From contig NZ_QGKL01000031.1 of the NCBI RefSeq assembly GCF_003172895.1, positions 62,001 to 126,000 on the forward strand: a stretch of DNA of 64,000 bases. Reading direction: 5' to 3'. Shown here piece after piece: positions 35,191 through 45,481 of the stretch. The translations under genes were made by a program, and so were the position numbers. The notes below the pieces were generated by a model. That model had not been told where the DNA came from and did not search any database. It was given only the letters and a program-made list of their open reading frames with translations. Each line of letters begins with the position of its first letter. The stretch's first letter is position 1. This DNA is from Leucothrix arctica (GTDB lineage Bacteria > Pseudomonadota > Gammaproteobacteria > Thiotrichales > Thiotrichaceae).

Positions 35191-36610
35191 GCTAGTTAAT
35201 ACGACAGCGTTTAGACTATCCCTAGTCTATGCGCTGCTTTTTAGTATCATTAGTGCTGTCGCAGTCATGGTTATTTACGTGAACTCGTCTAATGAAATTA
35301 GAAAGCAAACCGATTATCAACTCCGTGTTGAAACTGAAGCACTACTGCAACTGTATTCTAGTGGCAAGATTACCGCTTTGACTCAAGAAATGAATCAGCT
35401 CAACACAGATGGTCGTGAGCGCTTCTTCCTCTACGCACTGTTAAAACGCTCTCAACGAGATCTTGCAAAAGAAATAGCGCCCAATAAAGACTGGAAAGCA
35501 CAAGATCATGCTTATGCGACCGTTCCTCTTCAGACCGTTATAACGGCGCCTAAAACAAAAACTGAAGACTTCGATCAGCCCGCCCGAATTTTACTCACCC
35601 TACTGCCTGATGGTTATCAAATCTTGGTAGGGACTGACTTGTTTGAACGAGAAAAACTCTTCAAACGAATCTTAAACGTCATCGTTATCTTAATTGTCAT
35701 CCTATTTACCGTCGCTCTTATCGGTGGTGCACTTATGGGTTACAGCGTATTGCGTCGAATCAATAATGTGCGTCAAACTGCTGGCGGTATTATCGATGGA
35801 GACTTAAGTCAACGCATGCAAGTGACTCAAAAGAACGATGAATTTGACCGTTTGAGCACAACATTAAACACCATGCTGTCACGCATAGAACAACTGATGC
35901 AAAGCATGCATCAAGTGACAGACAACCTCGCGCACGACCTACGAAACCCATTAAACCGTTTACGCAATCGTCTGGAAGTCTCACTGATTGAAAACCTCGA
36001 TAAAGAGGGTTACCAGCAAGTTCAGCAAGAAGCGATTCAAGACATCGATGACATCATCAGAACATTCAACTCCTTACTGAGTATCGCGCAAGCTGAGTCA
36101 GGTAAAAATGCACACGACTGGTCTCTGATTGATTTGAAACCGTTCTTGGATGAATTGACAGAGCTGTATTCAATCGTCGCAGAAGAATCAAATATATCCT
36201 TTACCAGCAGTATTCACGGCACGTGTAATATTCTAGGTGATCACCAATTACTCGCTCAGGCTTTCACTAACTTACTTGATAATGCGGTGAAATTTACGCC
36301 AAAAGGCGGTGCTATAACGCTCTCAATGCATTTTATTGCCGATAAAGTTGTCATTGAGATTACCGATAGCGGCATTGGTATTCCGGTCGATAAACGTGAG
36401 AAAGTTTTTGAGCGATTTACCCGACTAGATAGCGCACGTAGCACACCTGGAAACGGCTTAGGACTAAGTTTGGTTAAAGCCGTTGTGGAAAGGCACCATG
36501 GTACGGTTGAATTAGTCGATAACCGCCCAGGCTTACGTGTCGTCGTTACGTTTGATGTTGTAAAACCTGAAAAACCGGTTAAAGTAAAAGCATTACCAAA
36601 ACCAGATTAG
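35180..36610 (+). CDS. Sensor histidine kinase, HAMP type
   Basis: 476 residues: TM1 at about 13-35, a periplasmic sensor of about 130 residues, TM2 at about 165-187, HAMP, and a HisKA domain with the phospho-His in Asn-Leu-Ala-His-Asp-Leu-Arg-Asn-Pro-Leu (His252). A HATPase domain follows with N box Leu-Leu-Asp-Asn-Ala-Val-Lys-Phe and Gly-Ile-Gly-Ile and Gly-Asn-Gly-Leu-Gly-Leu boxes. The Leu-Ala-His-Asp-Leu-Arg-Asn-Pro H box resembles kinases of heavy-metal or drug-responsive systems. Its stop overlaps the end of moaA by 4 bases. Confidence 0.93.
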   Translation: MRLKLVNTTAFRLSLVYALLFSIISAVAVMVIYVNSSNEIRKQTDYQLRVETEALLQLYSSGKITALTQEMNQLNTDGRERFFLYALLKRSQRDLAKEIAPNKDWKAQDHAYATVPLQTVITAPKTKTEDFDQPARILLTLLPDGYQILVGTDLFEREKLFKRILNVIVILIVILFTVALIGGALMGYSVLRRINNVRQTAGGIIDGDLSQRMQVTQKNDEFDRLSTTLNTMLSRIEQLMQSMHQVTDNLAHDLRNPLNRLRNRLEVSLIENLDKEGYQQVQQEAIQDIDDIIRTFNSLLSIAQAESGKNAHDWSLIDLKPFLDELTELYSIVAEESNISFTSSIHGTCNILGDHQLLAQAFTNLLDNAVKFTPKGGAITLSMHFIADKVVIEITDSGIGIPVDKREKVFERFTRLDSARSTPGNGLGLSLVKAVVERHHGTVELVDNRPGLRVVVTFDVVKPEKPVKVKALPKPD

Positions 36611-37614
36611 CCGCCCGTTGCGCTCATGTGTCGCATAATAATCGGCTTCACTGTGACATCAAAATCATGACCTTTGGGCTTAATCGCCAAAGAGCCAATA
36701 ATAGCTTTTCTTAGCGCGGTATCATCTGTTGGATTCGCTCTAACAACTGCTCTAAAATCAACAGAGTGTTCTTGCCCTAGACACAATAATAAACGCCCTT
36801 CTGCCGTCAGCCGCACACGATTACAGTCATCACAAAAATTATGACTGTGCGGTGAAATAAAACCAATGCGTGAAAGACTTTCATTCATACGGAAGTAACG
36901 TGACGGCCCACCCGTCTTTTCAGGAGTAGCCATCAAAGGATAACGCTCTTCAATGGTCTTTTGCACAAGGTCGCTCGAGCAATAAGACTTATCCCGATCA
37001 TGCTCACCCATATCACCGAGCGGCATTTCCTCAATAAAGGAAATATCCATGTCACGCTCACGCACATATTCGATAAGGTCTAAAATTTCGTCATCGTTGT
37101 GATTTTTCATAATCACAGCATTAATCTTTACACTCTTGAAACCTTGAGTAAGCGCAGCATCAATTCCATCCAATGTCTTTTGAATATCACCGATACGCGT
37201 AATTGCTTTAAAGCGGTCCGCTTGTAAGGTATCAAGACTCACATTAATACGAGTCACTCCTGCACTTTTAAGCTCAGCAGCATACTTAGTCAGTAGTGTG
37301 CCATTAGTAGTGACCGTTAAATCTTCAAGTCCTTCCATAGCACCTAAGTCATTAAACAGCTTCATGACATTACGACGCGTCAATGGCTCACCGCCGGTAA
37401 TACGGATTTTGGTCACACCCATATCCACATACTGTTGGGCAATACGCGCAATTTCTTCAAGCGTCAGTAATTTCGCACGAGGCATAAACTGCATATCTTC
37501 CGACATACAATAGACGCAGCGCAAATCACAACGATCCGTTACTGAGATACGCAAGTAATTGATTTGTCGTCCAAACTTATCGACAAGAGTAGTGGGAGGG
37601 GCTAACTCAGACAT
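36607..37614 (-). CDS. moaA: GTP 3',8-cyclase MoaA
   Basis: MoaA is the radical-SAM enzyme for the first step of molybdenum cofactor synthesis. The 335 residues show the N-terminal cluster motif Cys29-x3-Cys33-x2-Cys36, the C-terminal cluster Cys-x2-Cys-x13-Cys in Phe-Cys-Asp-Asp-Cys-Asn-Arg-Val-Arg, and the C-terminal Gly-Gly that MoaA needs. MoaC/D/E are not in the window. It lies 74 bases downstream of mobAB on the same strand. Confidence 0.96.
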   Translation of the reverse strand: MSELAPPTTLVDKFGRQINYLRISVTDRCDLRCVYCMSEDMQFMPRAKLLTLEEIARIAQQYVDMGVTKIRITGGEPLTRRNVMKLFNDLGAMEGLEDLTVTTNGTLLTKYAAELKSAGVTRINVSLDTLQADRFKAITRIGDIQKTLDGIDAALTQGFKSVKINAVIMKNHNDDEILDLIEYVRERDMDISFIEEMPLGDMGEHDRDKSYCSSDLVQKTIEERYPLMATPEKTGGPSRYFRMNESLSRIGFISPHSHNFCDDCNRVRLTAEGRLLLCLGQEHSVDFRAVVRANPTDDTALRKAIIGSLAIKPKGHDFDVTVKPIIMRHMSATGG

Positions 37615-37688
37615 AGGAGGGGCTTCATTAAATTCTTCACTTCATTCTACACAGTGCCCGACAACAGCAATAGTCATTTAACGGAAAC

Positions 37689-38822
37689 TTATGTTAATGA
37701 TTGTTGGTACCAGTCATAAACAAAATCAGCAATCTGCTCTATGTTGTTCAAATCTAACCAAGGAACTTGATTGACGGTCGGCTGCTGTTCACTCGCAAAC
37801 GCAATAATATTTTCATCATCCGTATATAGCAGCGGCTTATTCAACCCCTCTCGATGTAGCTCTATTTTAGGAAAGGACACCTGCTTAAAGCCTTCAACCA
37901 GCACCATATCCAAAACATCCGCGTTTAACATTGCTAACGACTCTTGCAGACTAGGCTCTCTACGACCATCTTTTAGATCTTGGATTAGTGCGACTTGGCT
38001 ACGTGAAACTACCAACATTTGCTCCGCTCCTGCTTTGCGTAGCTCATAGCTATCCTTACCTTTGTGATCAACATCCAAGGTATGGTGGGCGTGCTTAATC
38101 ATCGCAACTTTCAAACCGCGCTGGTTTAATAAAGGTAACAACTGCTTAAGAAGCGTCGTTTTTCCTGTTCCGCTAAACGCGGCAAACCCTAATACTGGCT
38201 TCACATAAACAATCTGCTGCTTTTTTTCAGGCAATGAAGCTTGAGCGGATTCGTATTGTTGCTTTTGCACTTCAGTATTGAAATTATGAAAAGCCTCAGG
38301 AGAATCACTAAAATCAGCAATCACCATATTATGTTCAGCAAACCACCGATCAACTTTACGCTCACCTCTCGCTAGAAACGCCTCTAAGCTAGGGAGTAAG
38401 CTCACAGAAATCAAAGAATGTATCGGTTGAATACGCTTACCGTCACTCGCAACAACGATTTCGGCATTTTCTTCTGTCTGTATTCGCGTTAACCGTTGAA
38501 TGAAATCAGTCGGAATCAACACTGCATCACAAGGTAGCGCAACTAAATAATCTGTACTAATTTCATGCATTACACTGGCTATCCCAGCGAGCGGACCTTG
38601 AAAATTAGTTAAACGATCACCTATAACAGGATATCCATAAGCCTTATAAATCCCTAAATTTCGATTAGCGCTAATAACAACATTGACATCATAGGGTTTA
38701 AGTTGAGCTAAAATATGCTCAATAAGTGGCTTACCACAAACCTCTACCAACCCTTTATCTTGACCGCCAAAACGACGCCCTTGACCGCCCGCGATCACCA
38801 CTACTGTTACGTTATCAAACAT
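37689..38822 (-). CDS. mobAB: Fused MobA-MobB molybdenum cofactor guanylyltransferase / GTP-binding protein
   Basis: Residues 1-185 are MobA: Ala-Gly-Gly-Gln-Gly-Arg-Arg-Phe-Gly-Gly-Gln-Asp-Lys-Gly (11-24) binds GTP, and Leu-Pro-Cys-Asp-Ala is the metal site. Residues 205-377 are MobB: P-loop Phe-Ser-Gly-Thr-Gly-Lys-Thr-Thr at 216-223 and Lys-His-Ala-His-His. MobA makes the molybdopterin guanine dinucleotide cofactor used by DMSO reductase-family enzymes; MobB is an accessory GTPase. In E. coli they are separate genes. A link of about 20 residues joins the domains. Confidence 0.93.
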   Translation of the reverse strand: MFDNVTVVVIAGGQGRRFGGQDKGLVEVCGKPLIEHILAQLKPYDVNVVISANRNLGIYKAYGYPVIGDRLTNFQGPLAGIASVMHEISTDYLVALPCDAVLIPTDFIQRLTRIQTEENAEIVVASDGKRIQPIHSLISVSLLPSLEAFLARGERKVDRWFAEHNMVIADFSDSPEAFHNFNTEVQKQQYESAQASLPEKKQQIVYVKPVLGFAAFSGTGKTTLLKQLLPLLNQRGLKVAMIKHAHHTLDVDHKGKDSYELRKAGAEQMLVVSRSQVALIQDLKDGRREPSLQESLAMLNADVLDMVLVEGFKQVSFPKIELHREGLNKPLLYTDDENIIAFASEQQPTVNQVPWLDLNNIEQIADFVYDWYQQSLT

Positions 38823-39320
38823 GCCAACTAGACTACCTTTAATATTGAAAAGTTACTTTAACAAACTCAGCTCTACTTGTACTAAAAACACTTATTTACA
38901 CAATAAAAAATGCTATTAGTACCGCGTTAGGTAATCAGGTTAACAATATCTAATGACCGTAAAAAGGCTTTATCAACGGGCTGCACTTATTATCTAAAAA
39001 CAGTATTTTGTAGCTTAACTACTTAATTTAAGTAAGAAAGATGTAATTTTTTTCTAAAAATAAGTATAAGATATATTGAATATGATGATTAATAAAGCCG
39101 ATAATTTACGTTAATGTAAACTTTGCTCGTATTGCAAATTGACAAGTCTTATTAATCTCGATAGTTTTAACGCCGATTCCGCATAGCTTTTGACTGCGAC
39201 ACATTAAGCTTGTGGATTATTTGTTGTCATTAATTTGATAAATTTCCTGAAACTATTTGACCATCTCAGCAACTCGGAAAGATAGTTATTGCACTCCACC
39301 TCGAGGACTCATATTGCACT
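38823..39320 (+). promoter_or_regulatory. Long promoter region of oadGAB
   Basis: 498 bases without a plausible ORF, very AT-rich. A 15-base palindrome TACTTAA-T-TTAAGTA lies at 39020-39034. TTGACA at 39139-39144 with 17-base spacing to TAGTTT (39162-39167) is the best promoter, leaving a leader of about 150 bases before oadG. The length suggests several regulator sites, but I cannot name any. Confidence 0.45.
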
Positions 39321-39569
39321 ATGAATAGCTCTTTAATTGACCAAGGGATTGACTTAATGCTCTTTGGCATGGGAACTGTGTTTGTTTTCTTAGCACTGCT
39401 CATTGTTATCACCAGCGTCATGTCGAAAATCATTGTTACTTGGTTTCCAGAGAAGGTAGTTGAAGCTCCTACTCGTAAGAAGAAACCAGCCATTACAGGC
39501 GCAGCCATTGCACCCGCTACACTGAAGATTATTCAGGCAGCAGTAGAGCAACACCGCCAGCGTCAGTAA
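39321..39569 (+). CDS. oadG: Oxaloacetate decarboxylase gamma subunit
   Basis: The 82-residue protein has one N-terminal membrane helix (about 11-35, with Gly-Met-Gly-Thr-Val-Phe-Val-Phe-Leu) and a basic Ala/Pro/Lys tail, as OadG does. OadG holds the alpha and beta subunits of the Na+ pump together and binds zinc through its C terminus; here the tail ends in Glu-Gln-His-Arg-Gln-Arg-Gln. It is first in oadGAB. GAGG is 12-15 bases from the ATG, a wide spacing. Confidence 0.88.
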   Translation: MNSSLIDQGIDLMLFGMGTVFVFLALLIVITSVMSKIIVTWFPEKVVEAPTRKKKPAITGAAIAPATLKIIQAAVEQHRQRQ

Positions 39570-39618
39570 CCACTGATATAACCGAACATCCAAATTTTTT
39601 GAGAATAGCCAAAGTACT

Positions 39619-41430
39619 ATGAGTCAGAATTCAAATACCGAGAATAATTCCACGCAACCTGTACAGATTACGGACGTCGTTTTACGTGACGGACATCAGT
39701 CTTTGTTTGCGACACGCATGCGCCTTGCTGACATGCTGCCTATTGCTGAGAAACTTGATCAGGTTGGGTACTGGTCTGTTGAGACATGGGGTGGTGCAAC
39801 CTTCGATTCTTGTATCCGTTTCTTGGGTGAAGACCCTTGGGACCGTATTCGCCAGCTTAAAGCGGCAATGCCAAATACCCCTCAGCAGATGCTATTTCGT
39901 GCACAGAACATTCTAGGCTACCGCCATTATGCTGATGACGTGGTCAACAAGTTTGTTGAGCGTGCAGCGATTAATGGTGTTGATGTATTCCGCGTGTTTG
40001 ATGCGATGAATGATACTCGTAACCTAGAAACTGCCCTTAAAGCAGTTAAGGCGACAGGTAAGCACGCACAAGCAACGATGTCATACACGCTTAGCCCAGT
40101 TCATGACCTACAGGGTTGGTTGGACATGGCACGTCGTCTAGAAGACATCGGTTGTGACTCTATTTGTATTAAAGACATGGCTGGTCTACTGAAGCCCTAC
40201 GTTGGTTTCGAGCTAGTGACCGAGCTTAAGAAAGTCGTTAATGTGCCAATTCACCTCCACTGTCACGCAACAACAGGTCTTTCTACAGCGACTAACTTGA
40301 AAGCTATCGAAGCCGGTGTTGATCGTGTAGATACGTCTATTTCGTCTATGTCGATGACTTATAGCCACTCGCCAACCGAATCTGTTGTAGCGATGCTTGA
40401 AAATACTCCTCGTGCAACGGGCTTGAAGTTGGAGCTATTAGAAGAGATAGCTGCATACTTCCGTGATGTACGTAAGAAGTACGCTAAATGGGAAGGCTCT
40501 CTACAAGGTATCGACTCACGCATTTTGTTAGCGCAAGTACCTGGCGGCATGTTAACTAACATGGAAGGCCAGTTAAGAGAGCAAGGCGCTGGCGATAAAC
40601 TTGATGCCGTTCTTTTAGAAATTCCTAAGGTTCGTAAAGATCTTGGTTACATTCCTTTAGTAACACCAACCTCTCAAATTGTTGGTACTCAAGCAGTACT
40701 AAACGTATTAACTGGCGAGCGTTATAAAAAGCTTACTGGTGAAGCGGCAGGCGTACTACGTGGTGAATATGGTGCAACACCGGCACCTGTTGATGCTGAA
40801 CTACAAAAGACAGCACTAGCAGGTGATGAGCTTATCACTTGTCGCCCGGCTGACTTGATTGATGATGAGTTGGATAAGCTAACTGAAGAGCTAGTATCAA
40901 TTGCTAAGGAAAAAGACTTCAAGCTTACTGAAGGTGAAGGCTTAATTGATGATGTCCTGACTTACGCACTATTCCCACAAATTGGTCTTAAGTTCCTTGA
41001 GAACCGTGGTAACCCTGACGCATTTGAGCCTGTTCCAACAGGTAACGAAAGCGACACCGTTAAAACAGATGCTGGTGAAGAAGTTTACACGGTGACTGTT
41101 GACGGTGTTGATCACGTCGTTACTGTTGCAAACGGCGGTGATATCAGCGGTATTGTTCCAGCTTCTGTTACTGCGGCTAGCCCTGCAATCAGCGCAGCTG
41201 CTCCAGCAGCCGGTACTGGTGAAGGCTTCCCTGCTCCAATGGGTGGTAACGTATTTAAAGTACTTGCTGAACCAGGTGATCTTGTTGAAGAAGGTGACGT
41301 AATGGTCATCCTTGAAGCAATGAAAATGGAAATTACCGTTGTCGCGCCGAGAAGCGCAACAGTTGTCGAAGTCTTAGTGAAAGAAGGTGATGTTGTAGCA
41401 CTGGGCGACACTTTGGTTACACTGGCCTAG
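39619..41430 (+). CDS. oadA: Oxaloacetate decarboxylase alpha subunit
   Basis: The 603-residue OadA combines a carboxyltransferase domain with [10 protein letters not shown] at the start and metal-binding His-Cys-His, a PYC_OADA domain, an Ala/Pro/Gly-rich hinge (about 505-535) and a C-terminal biotinyl domain with Glu-Ala-Met-Lys-Met where Lys carries biotin. It transfers the carboxyl group of oxaloacetate to biotin in the cytoplasm; OadB then decarboxylates it. 49 bases after oadG. Confidence 0.96.
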   Translation: MSQNSNTENNSTQPVQITDVVLRDGHQSLFATRMRLADMLPIAEKLDQVGYWSVETWGGATFDSCIRFLGEDPWDRIRQLKAAMPNTPQQMLFRAQNILGYRHYADDVVNKFVERAAINGVDVFRVFDAMNDTRNLETALKAVKATGKHAQATMSYTLSPVHDLQGWLDMARRLEDIGCDSICIKDMAGLLKPYVGFELVTELKKVVNVPIHLHCHATTGLSTATNLKAIEAGVDRVDTSISSMSMTYSHSPTESVVAMLENTPRATGLKLELLEEIAAYFRDVRKKYAKWEGSLQGIDSRILLAQVPGGMLTNMEGQLREQGAGDKLDAVLLEIPKVRKDLGYIPLVTPTSQIVGTQAVLNVLTGERYKKLTGEAAGVLRGEYGATPAPVDAELQKTALAGDELITCRPADLIDDELDKLTEELVSIAKEKDFKLTEGEGLIDDVLTYALFPQIGLKFLENRGNPDAFEPVPTGNESDTVKTDAGEEVYTVTVDGVDHVVTVANGGDISGIVPASVTAASPAISAAAPAAGTGEGFPAPMGGNVFKVLAEPGDLVEEGDVMVILEAMKMEITVVAPRSATVVEVLVKEGDVVALGDTLVTLA

Positions 41431-41440
41431 GACGAGACTA

Positions 41441-42619
41441 ATGGATAATCTATTAACACTCTGGAACGACTCCGGAATCGCTCAGCTACATTTTGGTCAA
41501 GCGGCCATGATGATAGTTGGTTTAGGATTACTATTCCTTGCAATCAAAAAAGGCTTTGAGCCTTTGCTACTAGTACCTATTGCTGTTGGTACGATACTAG
41601 TCAACATACCTGGCACAGGTATGGAAGCTGCGCCTGTTTATGATGCAGCGGGTCACATGACTAGTCCTGGCGGGATGTTGTATTACATCTATAACGCCGG
41701 TATCGCCTCAGGCATGTTCCCACTGATCATCTTTATGGGTGTTGGTGCGATGACTGACTTTGGTCCGCTACTAGCAAATCCTAAGACATTATTATTGGGT
41801 GCAGCAGCGCAGTTTGGTATTTTTGCGACCGTACTTGGCGCAGTAGCGCTTAGCTCTATGGGTATCTTAGATTTCACAATCAATGATGCAGCAGCGATCG
41901 GTATTATCGGGGGAGCAGATGGCCCAACCGCTATCTTTGTTGCCAGTAAGTTGGCACCAGACCTGTTAGGTCCGATTGCCGTAGCAGCTTACTCATACAT
42001 GGCGCTAGTTCCAATCATTCAACCACCAATCATGCGCGCACTGACGACGCCTGCTGAACGTGCAATCGCGATGACTCAGTTACGTCCGGTAACAAAATCT
42101 GAAAAGATTGTGTTCCCACTAGCTGTACTTATCTTGGTAGCAATGGTCTTGCCTAGTGCAGCACCATTACTGGGCATGTTCTGCTTTGGTAACTTGATGC
42201 GTGAGTCTGGTGTTGTTGAGCGTCTAAGCGACACTGCTCAAAATGCATTGATCAATATCGTAACGATCTTCCTAGGTTTAGGTGTTGGCTCGAAAATGAG
42301 TTCTGACAAGTTCCTTAACTGGGAGACGCTAGGTATCTTAGGTCTGGGTGCATTAGCATTCTGTATTGGTACTGCGTCAGGTGTATTGCTTGCTAAGATT
42401 ATGAATAAGTACAGCAAGACACCGATCAATCCACTGATTGGTTCTGCGGGTGTATCAGCAGTTCCGATGGCGGCACGTGTATCCAACAAGGTCGGACTTG
42501 AGGCGAATCCTCATAACCACCTACTCATGCATGCAATGGGTCCAAACGTTGCGGGTGTTATTGGATCTGCGATCGCAGCGGGTGTAATGATTAGTATGGT
42601 AGCGGGTGCTGGTGGTTAA
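41441..42619 (+). CDS. oadB: Oxaloacetate decarboxylase beta subunit, Na+ pump
   Basis: 392 residues, about nine membrane helices, with [11 protein letters not shown] (the Na+-coupling Asp region), Pro-Ile-Ile-Gln-Pro-Pro and [10 protein letters not shown]. OadB couples decarboxylation of carboxybiotin to export of two Na+. With OadA and OadG it would turn oxaloacetate into pyruvate plus a sodium gradient. 10 bases after oadA and followed by a terminator. Confidence 0.96.
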   Translation: MDNLLTLWNDSGIAQLHFGQAAMMIVGLGLLFLAIKKGFEPLLLVPIAVGTILVNIPGTGMEAAPVYDAAGHMTSPGGMLYYIYNAGIASGMFPLIIFMGVGAMTDFGPLLANPKTLLLGAAAQFGIFATVLGAVALSSMGILDFTINDAAAIGIIGGADGPTAIFVASKLAPDLLGPIAVAAYSYMALVPIIQPPIMRALTTPAERAIAMTQLRPVTKSEKIVFPLAVLILVAMVLPSAAPLLGMFCFGNLMRESGVVERLSDTAQNALINIVTIFLGLGVGSKMSSDKFLNWETLGILGLGALAFCIGTASGVLLAKIMNKYSKTPINPLIGSAGVSAVPMAARVSNKVGLEANPHNHLLMHAMGPNVAGVIGSAIAAGVMISMVAGAGG

Positions 42620-42641
42620 ACACCAATAACGCGTACTGCAT

Positions 42642-42674
42642 AAAAAGGCCGATCGTAACTGTTCGGCTTTTTTT
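42642..42674 (+). terminator. Terminator after oadB
   Basis: GCCGA (42648-42652) pairs with TCGGC (42663-42667), extended by A/T pairs around a bulged G and followed by eight T. It lies between oadB and the convergent TetR gene. The A tract on the 5' side means it could also end the TetR transcript. Confidence 0.8.
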
Positions 42675-42732
42675 GTGTCTGATGTTTTTTAAAACTCAAC
42701 GATTAAATACGCCATATTCCTTTCAGAACTCA

Positions 42733-43374
42733 TTACGCTACACGTTCGCTATTCAGCGCATGACTCATAAACAAACCTTTCTCAGTACACGCGCCATCGA
42801 AGGTACTCATAAGAATATCATCTAGTGTTTCCACCAATGGTTGCTCAATCAAACCATCAAGCCGCATTTGAATCATTCTCAACGCTGAACCAAAAATAGA
42901 TGAGAAAGCAACGGAGTCATTTAACGGCAGAAACTCACCACGCGCCTGTCCCTCTTTTATAATCTCACTGATCTTTATAAAACCAGAGGTATCGTAGATG
43001 CTTGGCTGGTTGGCCAATAAATCTGCATGTCGCATATTCAAAATATAAGAAATAATGTAGGGATGCGAGTCTGTATAAGTAAACAATAAACGGATTATCT
43101 CTGCACACTGCGCCACTGGTTTCTCACTCATTGCCATTCCATCTTGGACAACTTCATCAAACTCAATGGCCACATGATCAAAAAGGGCTTTAGCAATCCC
43201 CTCCTTACCTCCAAAGTGATTATAGATTGAGCCAATACTCACAGACGCTTGTACTTGTATTTGGTGTATAGAGACGGTGTGGAAGCCGTTTTTTGCAAAC
43301 AACTCAAGTGCAGCGGTCAAAATACGACAATCGATAGGCTCAGGCGTTGGGTTCGGTTTTTTTAGATATGGCAT
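42733..43374 (-). CDS. TetR-family regulator, divergent from frmA
   Basis: The 213-residue form begins Met-Pro-Tyr-Leu-Lys-Lys-Pro. The N-terminal helix-turn-helix reads Ala-Leu-Glu-Leu-Phe-Ala-Lys-Asn-Gly-Phe-His-Thr-Val-Ser-Ile-His-Gln-Ile and Gly-Ser-Ile-Tyr-Asn-His-Phe-Gly-Gly-Lys; the C-terminal ligand domain is generic. An in-frame ATG at 43431 would add 19 residues that look like non-coding translation. It probably controls frmA-fghA, which lie 110 bases away in the opposite direction; that is inference from position. Confidence 0.87.
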   Translation of the reverse strand: MPYLKKPNPTPEPIDCRILTAALELFAKNGFHTVSIHQIQVQASVSIGSIYNHFGGKEGIAKALFDHVAIEFDEVVQDGMAMSEKPVAQCAEIIRLLFTYTDSHPYIISYILNMRHADLLANQPSIYDTSGFIKISEIIKEGQARGEFLPLNDSVAFSSIFGSALRMIQMRLDGLIEQPLVETLDDILMSTFDGACTEKGLFMSHALNSERVA

Positions 43375-43410
43375 ATTTAGGATAATACAACTCACCTTAA
43401 AAACTATCAA

Positions 43411-43439
43411 TTGACAAAAGTGAAGGTTCATTCTATTTT
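43411..43439 (+). promoter_or_regulatory. frmA promoter
   Basis: A perfect -35 TTGACA (43411-43416), a 17-base spacer and TATTTT (43434-43439), 46 bases before the frmA ATG. The spacer and flanks would be the natural place for TetR to bind, but I see no clear palindrome. Confidence 0.65.
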
Positions 43440-43484
43440 TACTGATAAATTAGCCATACACCATATTAAACACGGAGTTCAACC

Positions 43485-44594
43485 ATGAAGTGCAAAGCAG
43501 CAATCGCCTGGGGCCCAAAACAAAAGCTAGAAATCGAGGATGTAGAAGTAGCAGGTCCTAAAGAAGGTGAAGTTCTTCTAAAAGTACACGCAACAGGCGT
43601 TTGCCACACTGACGCTTTCACTATGTCTGGTGAAGATCCAGAAGGTGTATTCCCTGCTATTTTGGGTCACGAAGGTGGCTGTGAAGTAGTAGAAGTTGGC
43701 TCAGGCGTTAAAAACCTTGAAGTTGGCGATCACGTGATTCCACTGTATATCGCTGAGTGCGGCGACTGTGAGTATTGCAATACCACTAAGTCAAATCTAT
43801 GCCAGACAATCGCGCCAACAATCTGGACTGGTTTTATGCCTGACGGTACACGTCGCTTTAAAGCGCGTGGACAAGATATTTATCACTACATGGGCTGCTC
43901 AACCTTCTCTGAGTATACGGTTGTTCCAGAAATCGCACTAGCAAAAATCAACAAAGCAGCACCACTCGATAAGGTGTGCTTACTTGGTTGTGGTGTTACA
44001 ACGGGTATTGGTGCAGTGTTGAATACGGCTAAAGTGGAAGCAGGTGCTACTGTTGCAGTATTTGGTTTAGGCGGCATTGGTCTTTCATGCATTCAAGGTG
44101 CCGTTATGGCGGGTGCTTCACGTATTCTAGCGATAGACGTTAACCCAGATAAGTGGGAAATGGCTAAAGCACTTGGCGCAACTGACTTCGTTAACCCAAG
44201 CGAAATCGGTGGATCAACAAGCGAATACATTCAAGAACTTACAAACGGCGGTGTTGACTACTCATTTGAGTGTATTGGTAACGTACACGTTATGCGTGAC
44301 GCACTAGAATGTACGCATATGGGTTGGGGCGTTTCAACGGTTATCGGTGTTGCTGGTGCTGGTCAAGAAATCCAGACTCGTCCATTTAACCTTGTGGTTG
44401 GTCGTACATGGAAAGGTTCTGCATTTGGTGGCGTTAAAGGCCGTACAGAGCTGCCAGGATACGTTGAGCGTTATATGGCGGGCGAGATCGAGCTAGACAG
44501 TATGGTGACGCACACGATGGGCCTTGAAGACATAAACAAAGCCTTTGACCTGATGCACGAAGGTAAAAGCATCCGCTCTGTAATCTTGATGTAA
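43485..44594 (+). CDS. frmA: S-(hydroxymethyl)glutathione dehydrogenase / class III alcohol dehydrogenase
   Basis: FrmA oxidises the formaldehyde-glutathione adduct to S-formylglutathione with NAD+. The 369 residues match class III length exactly. Thr-Gly-Val-Cys-His-Thr-Asp and Gly-His-Glu-Gly hold the catalytic zinc, the four-Cys structural zinc loop Cys-Gly-Asp-Cys-Glu-Tyr-Cys...Cys follows, and Gly-Leu-Gly-Gly-Ile-Gly is the NAD site. It forms an operon with fghA, 9 bases downstream. Confidence 0.97.
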   Translation: MKCKAAIAWGPKQKLEIEDVEVAGPKEGEVLLKVHATGVCHTDAFTMSGEDPEGVFPAILGHEGGCEVVEVGSGVKNLEVGDHVIPLYIAECGDCEYCNTTKSNLCQTIAPTIWTGFMPDGTRRFKARGQDIYHYMGCSTFSEYTVVPEIALAKINKAAPLDKVCLLGCGVTTGIGAVLNTAKVEAGATVAVFGLGGIGLSCIQGAVMAGASRILAIDVNPDKWEMAKALGATDFVNPSEIGGSTSEYIQELTNGGVDYSFECIGNVHVMRDALECTHMGWGVSTVIGVAGAGQEIQTRPFNLVVGRTWKGSAFGGVKGRTELPGYVERYMAGEIELDSMVTHTMGLEDINKAFDLMHEGKSIRSVILM

Positions 44595-44603
44595 GGACGC
44601 CTC

Positions 44604-45446
44604 ATGCAAAAAATTGAAAGTATTAAAGAGTGTGGCGGTTATTTAAACCGCTACACACATCGGTCAGCCGTTAATAACTGCGAAATGACGTTCTCTGTGT
44701 ACCTACCACCTCAAGCAGAAGCTGGCCCTGTGCCCGCGCTGTACTGGTTGTCAGGCCTAACGTGTAATGATGATAATGCACGTACCAAAGCTGGCGCACA
44801 ACGTTATGCTACGGAACACGGTATCGCGATTGTTTTCCCAGACACTAGCCCACGTGGCGATGATGTTGCGGACGAAGCAGACCGTTATGACCTCGGAAAG
44901 GGAGCAGGCTTCTACGTAACAGCGACAGAAGCACCATACTCAGCTAATTACAATATGTACGAGTATGTAACGGATGAATTACCTGCGTTATTAGAGGCAG
45001 AGCTGCCGCTACTTGCAGGCATTAAATCAGTATCTGGTCACTCTATGGGCGGTCATGGTGCATTAATATGTGCATTGAAAAACCCTGACGGCTATCGCTC
45101 TGTCTCAGCATTCTCACCAATCTGTAACCCAATAAACTGCTGCTGGGGTAAAGGATGTTTCACAGCGTATTTAGGTCGCGATGAAAGCACTTGGGGCGAC
45201 TACGACGCAACGGAACTCGTAAAGAATGGCGCGCGCGTGTCCAATATTCTTATCGATTCTGGTTTAGCGGATGAGTTTTATGATGAAGGTCAACTGCTAC
45301 CAGAAAACCTAAAAGCAGCCTGTGATGCTGTCGGACAACCGTTAGAACTACGTTTACAAGCAGGTTACGACCATAGTTATCACTTTATCGCATCGTTTAT
45401 CGGTGAGCATATTGCTTATCATGCAGCCGCACTAAAAGCAGGTTAA
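44604..45446 (+). CDS. fghA: S-formylglutathione hydrolase
   Basis: This esterase-D-type enzyme hydrolyses S-formylglutathione to formate and glutathione. 280 residues, with Leu-Ser-Gly-Leu-Thr-Cys-Asn-Asp and the nucleophile in Gly-His-Ser-Met-Gly-Gly-His-Gly-Ala (Ser147), then Asp and a C-terminal His in Tyr-Asp-His-Ser-Tyr-His. It completes formaldehyde detoxification with FrmA. Confidence 0.96.
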   Translation: MQKIESIKECGGYLNRYTHRSAVNNCEMTFSVYLPPQAEAGPVPALYWLSGLTCNDDNARTKAGAQRYATEHGIAIVFPDTSPRGDDVADEADRYDLGKGAGFYVTATEAPYSANYNMYEYVTDELPALLEAELPLLAGIKSVSGHSMGGHGALICALKNPDGYRSVSAFSPICNPINCCWGKGCFTAYLGRDESTWGDYDATELVKNGARVSNILIDSGLADEFYDEGQLLPENLKAACDAVGQPLELRLQAGYDHSYHFIASFIGEHIAYHAAALKAG

Positions 45447-45481
45447 ACTGCTAAGTACGTTTACTTATTGGCACCTGTTGC

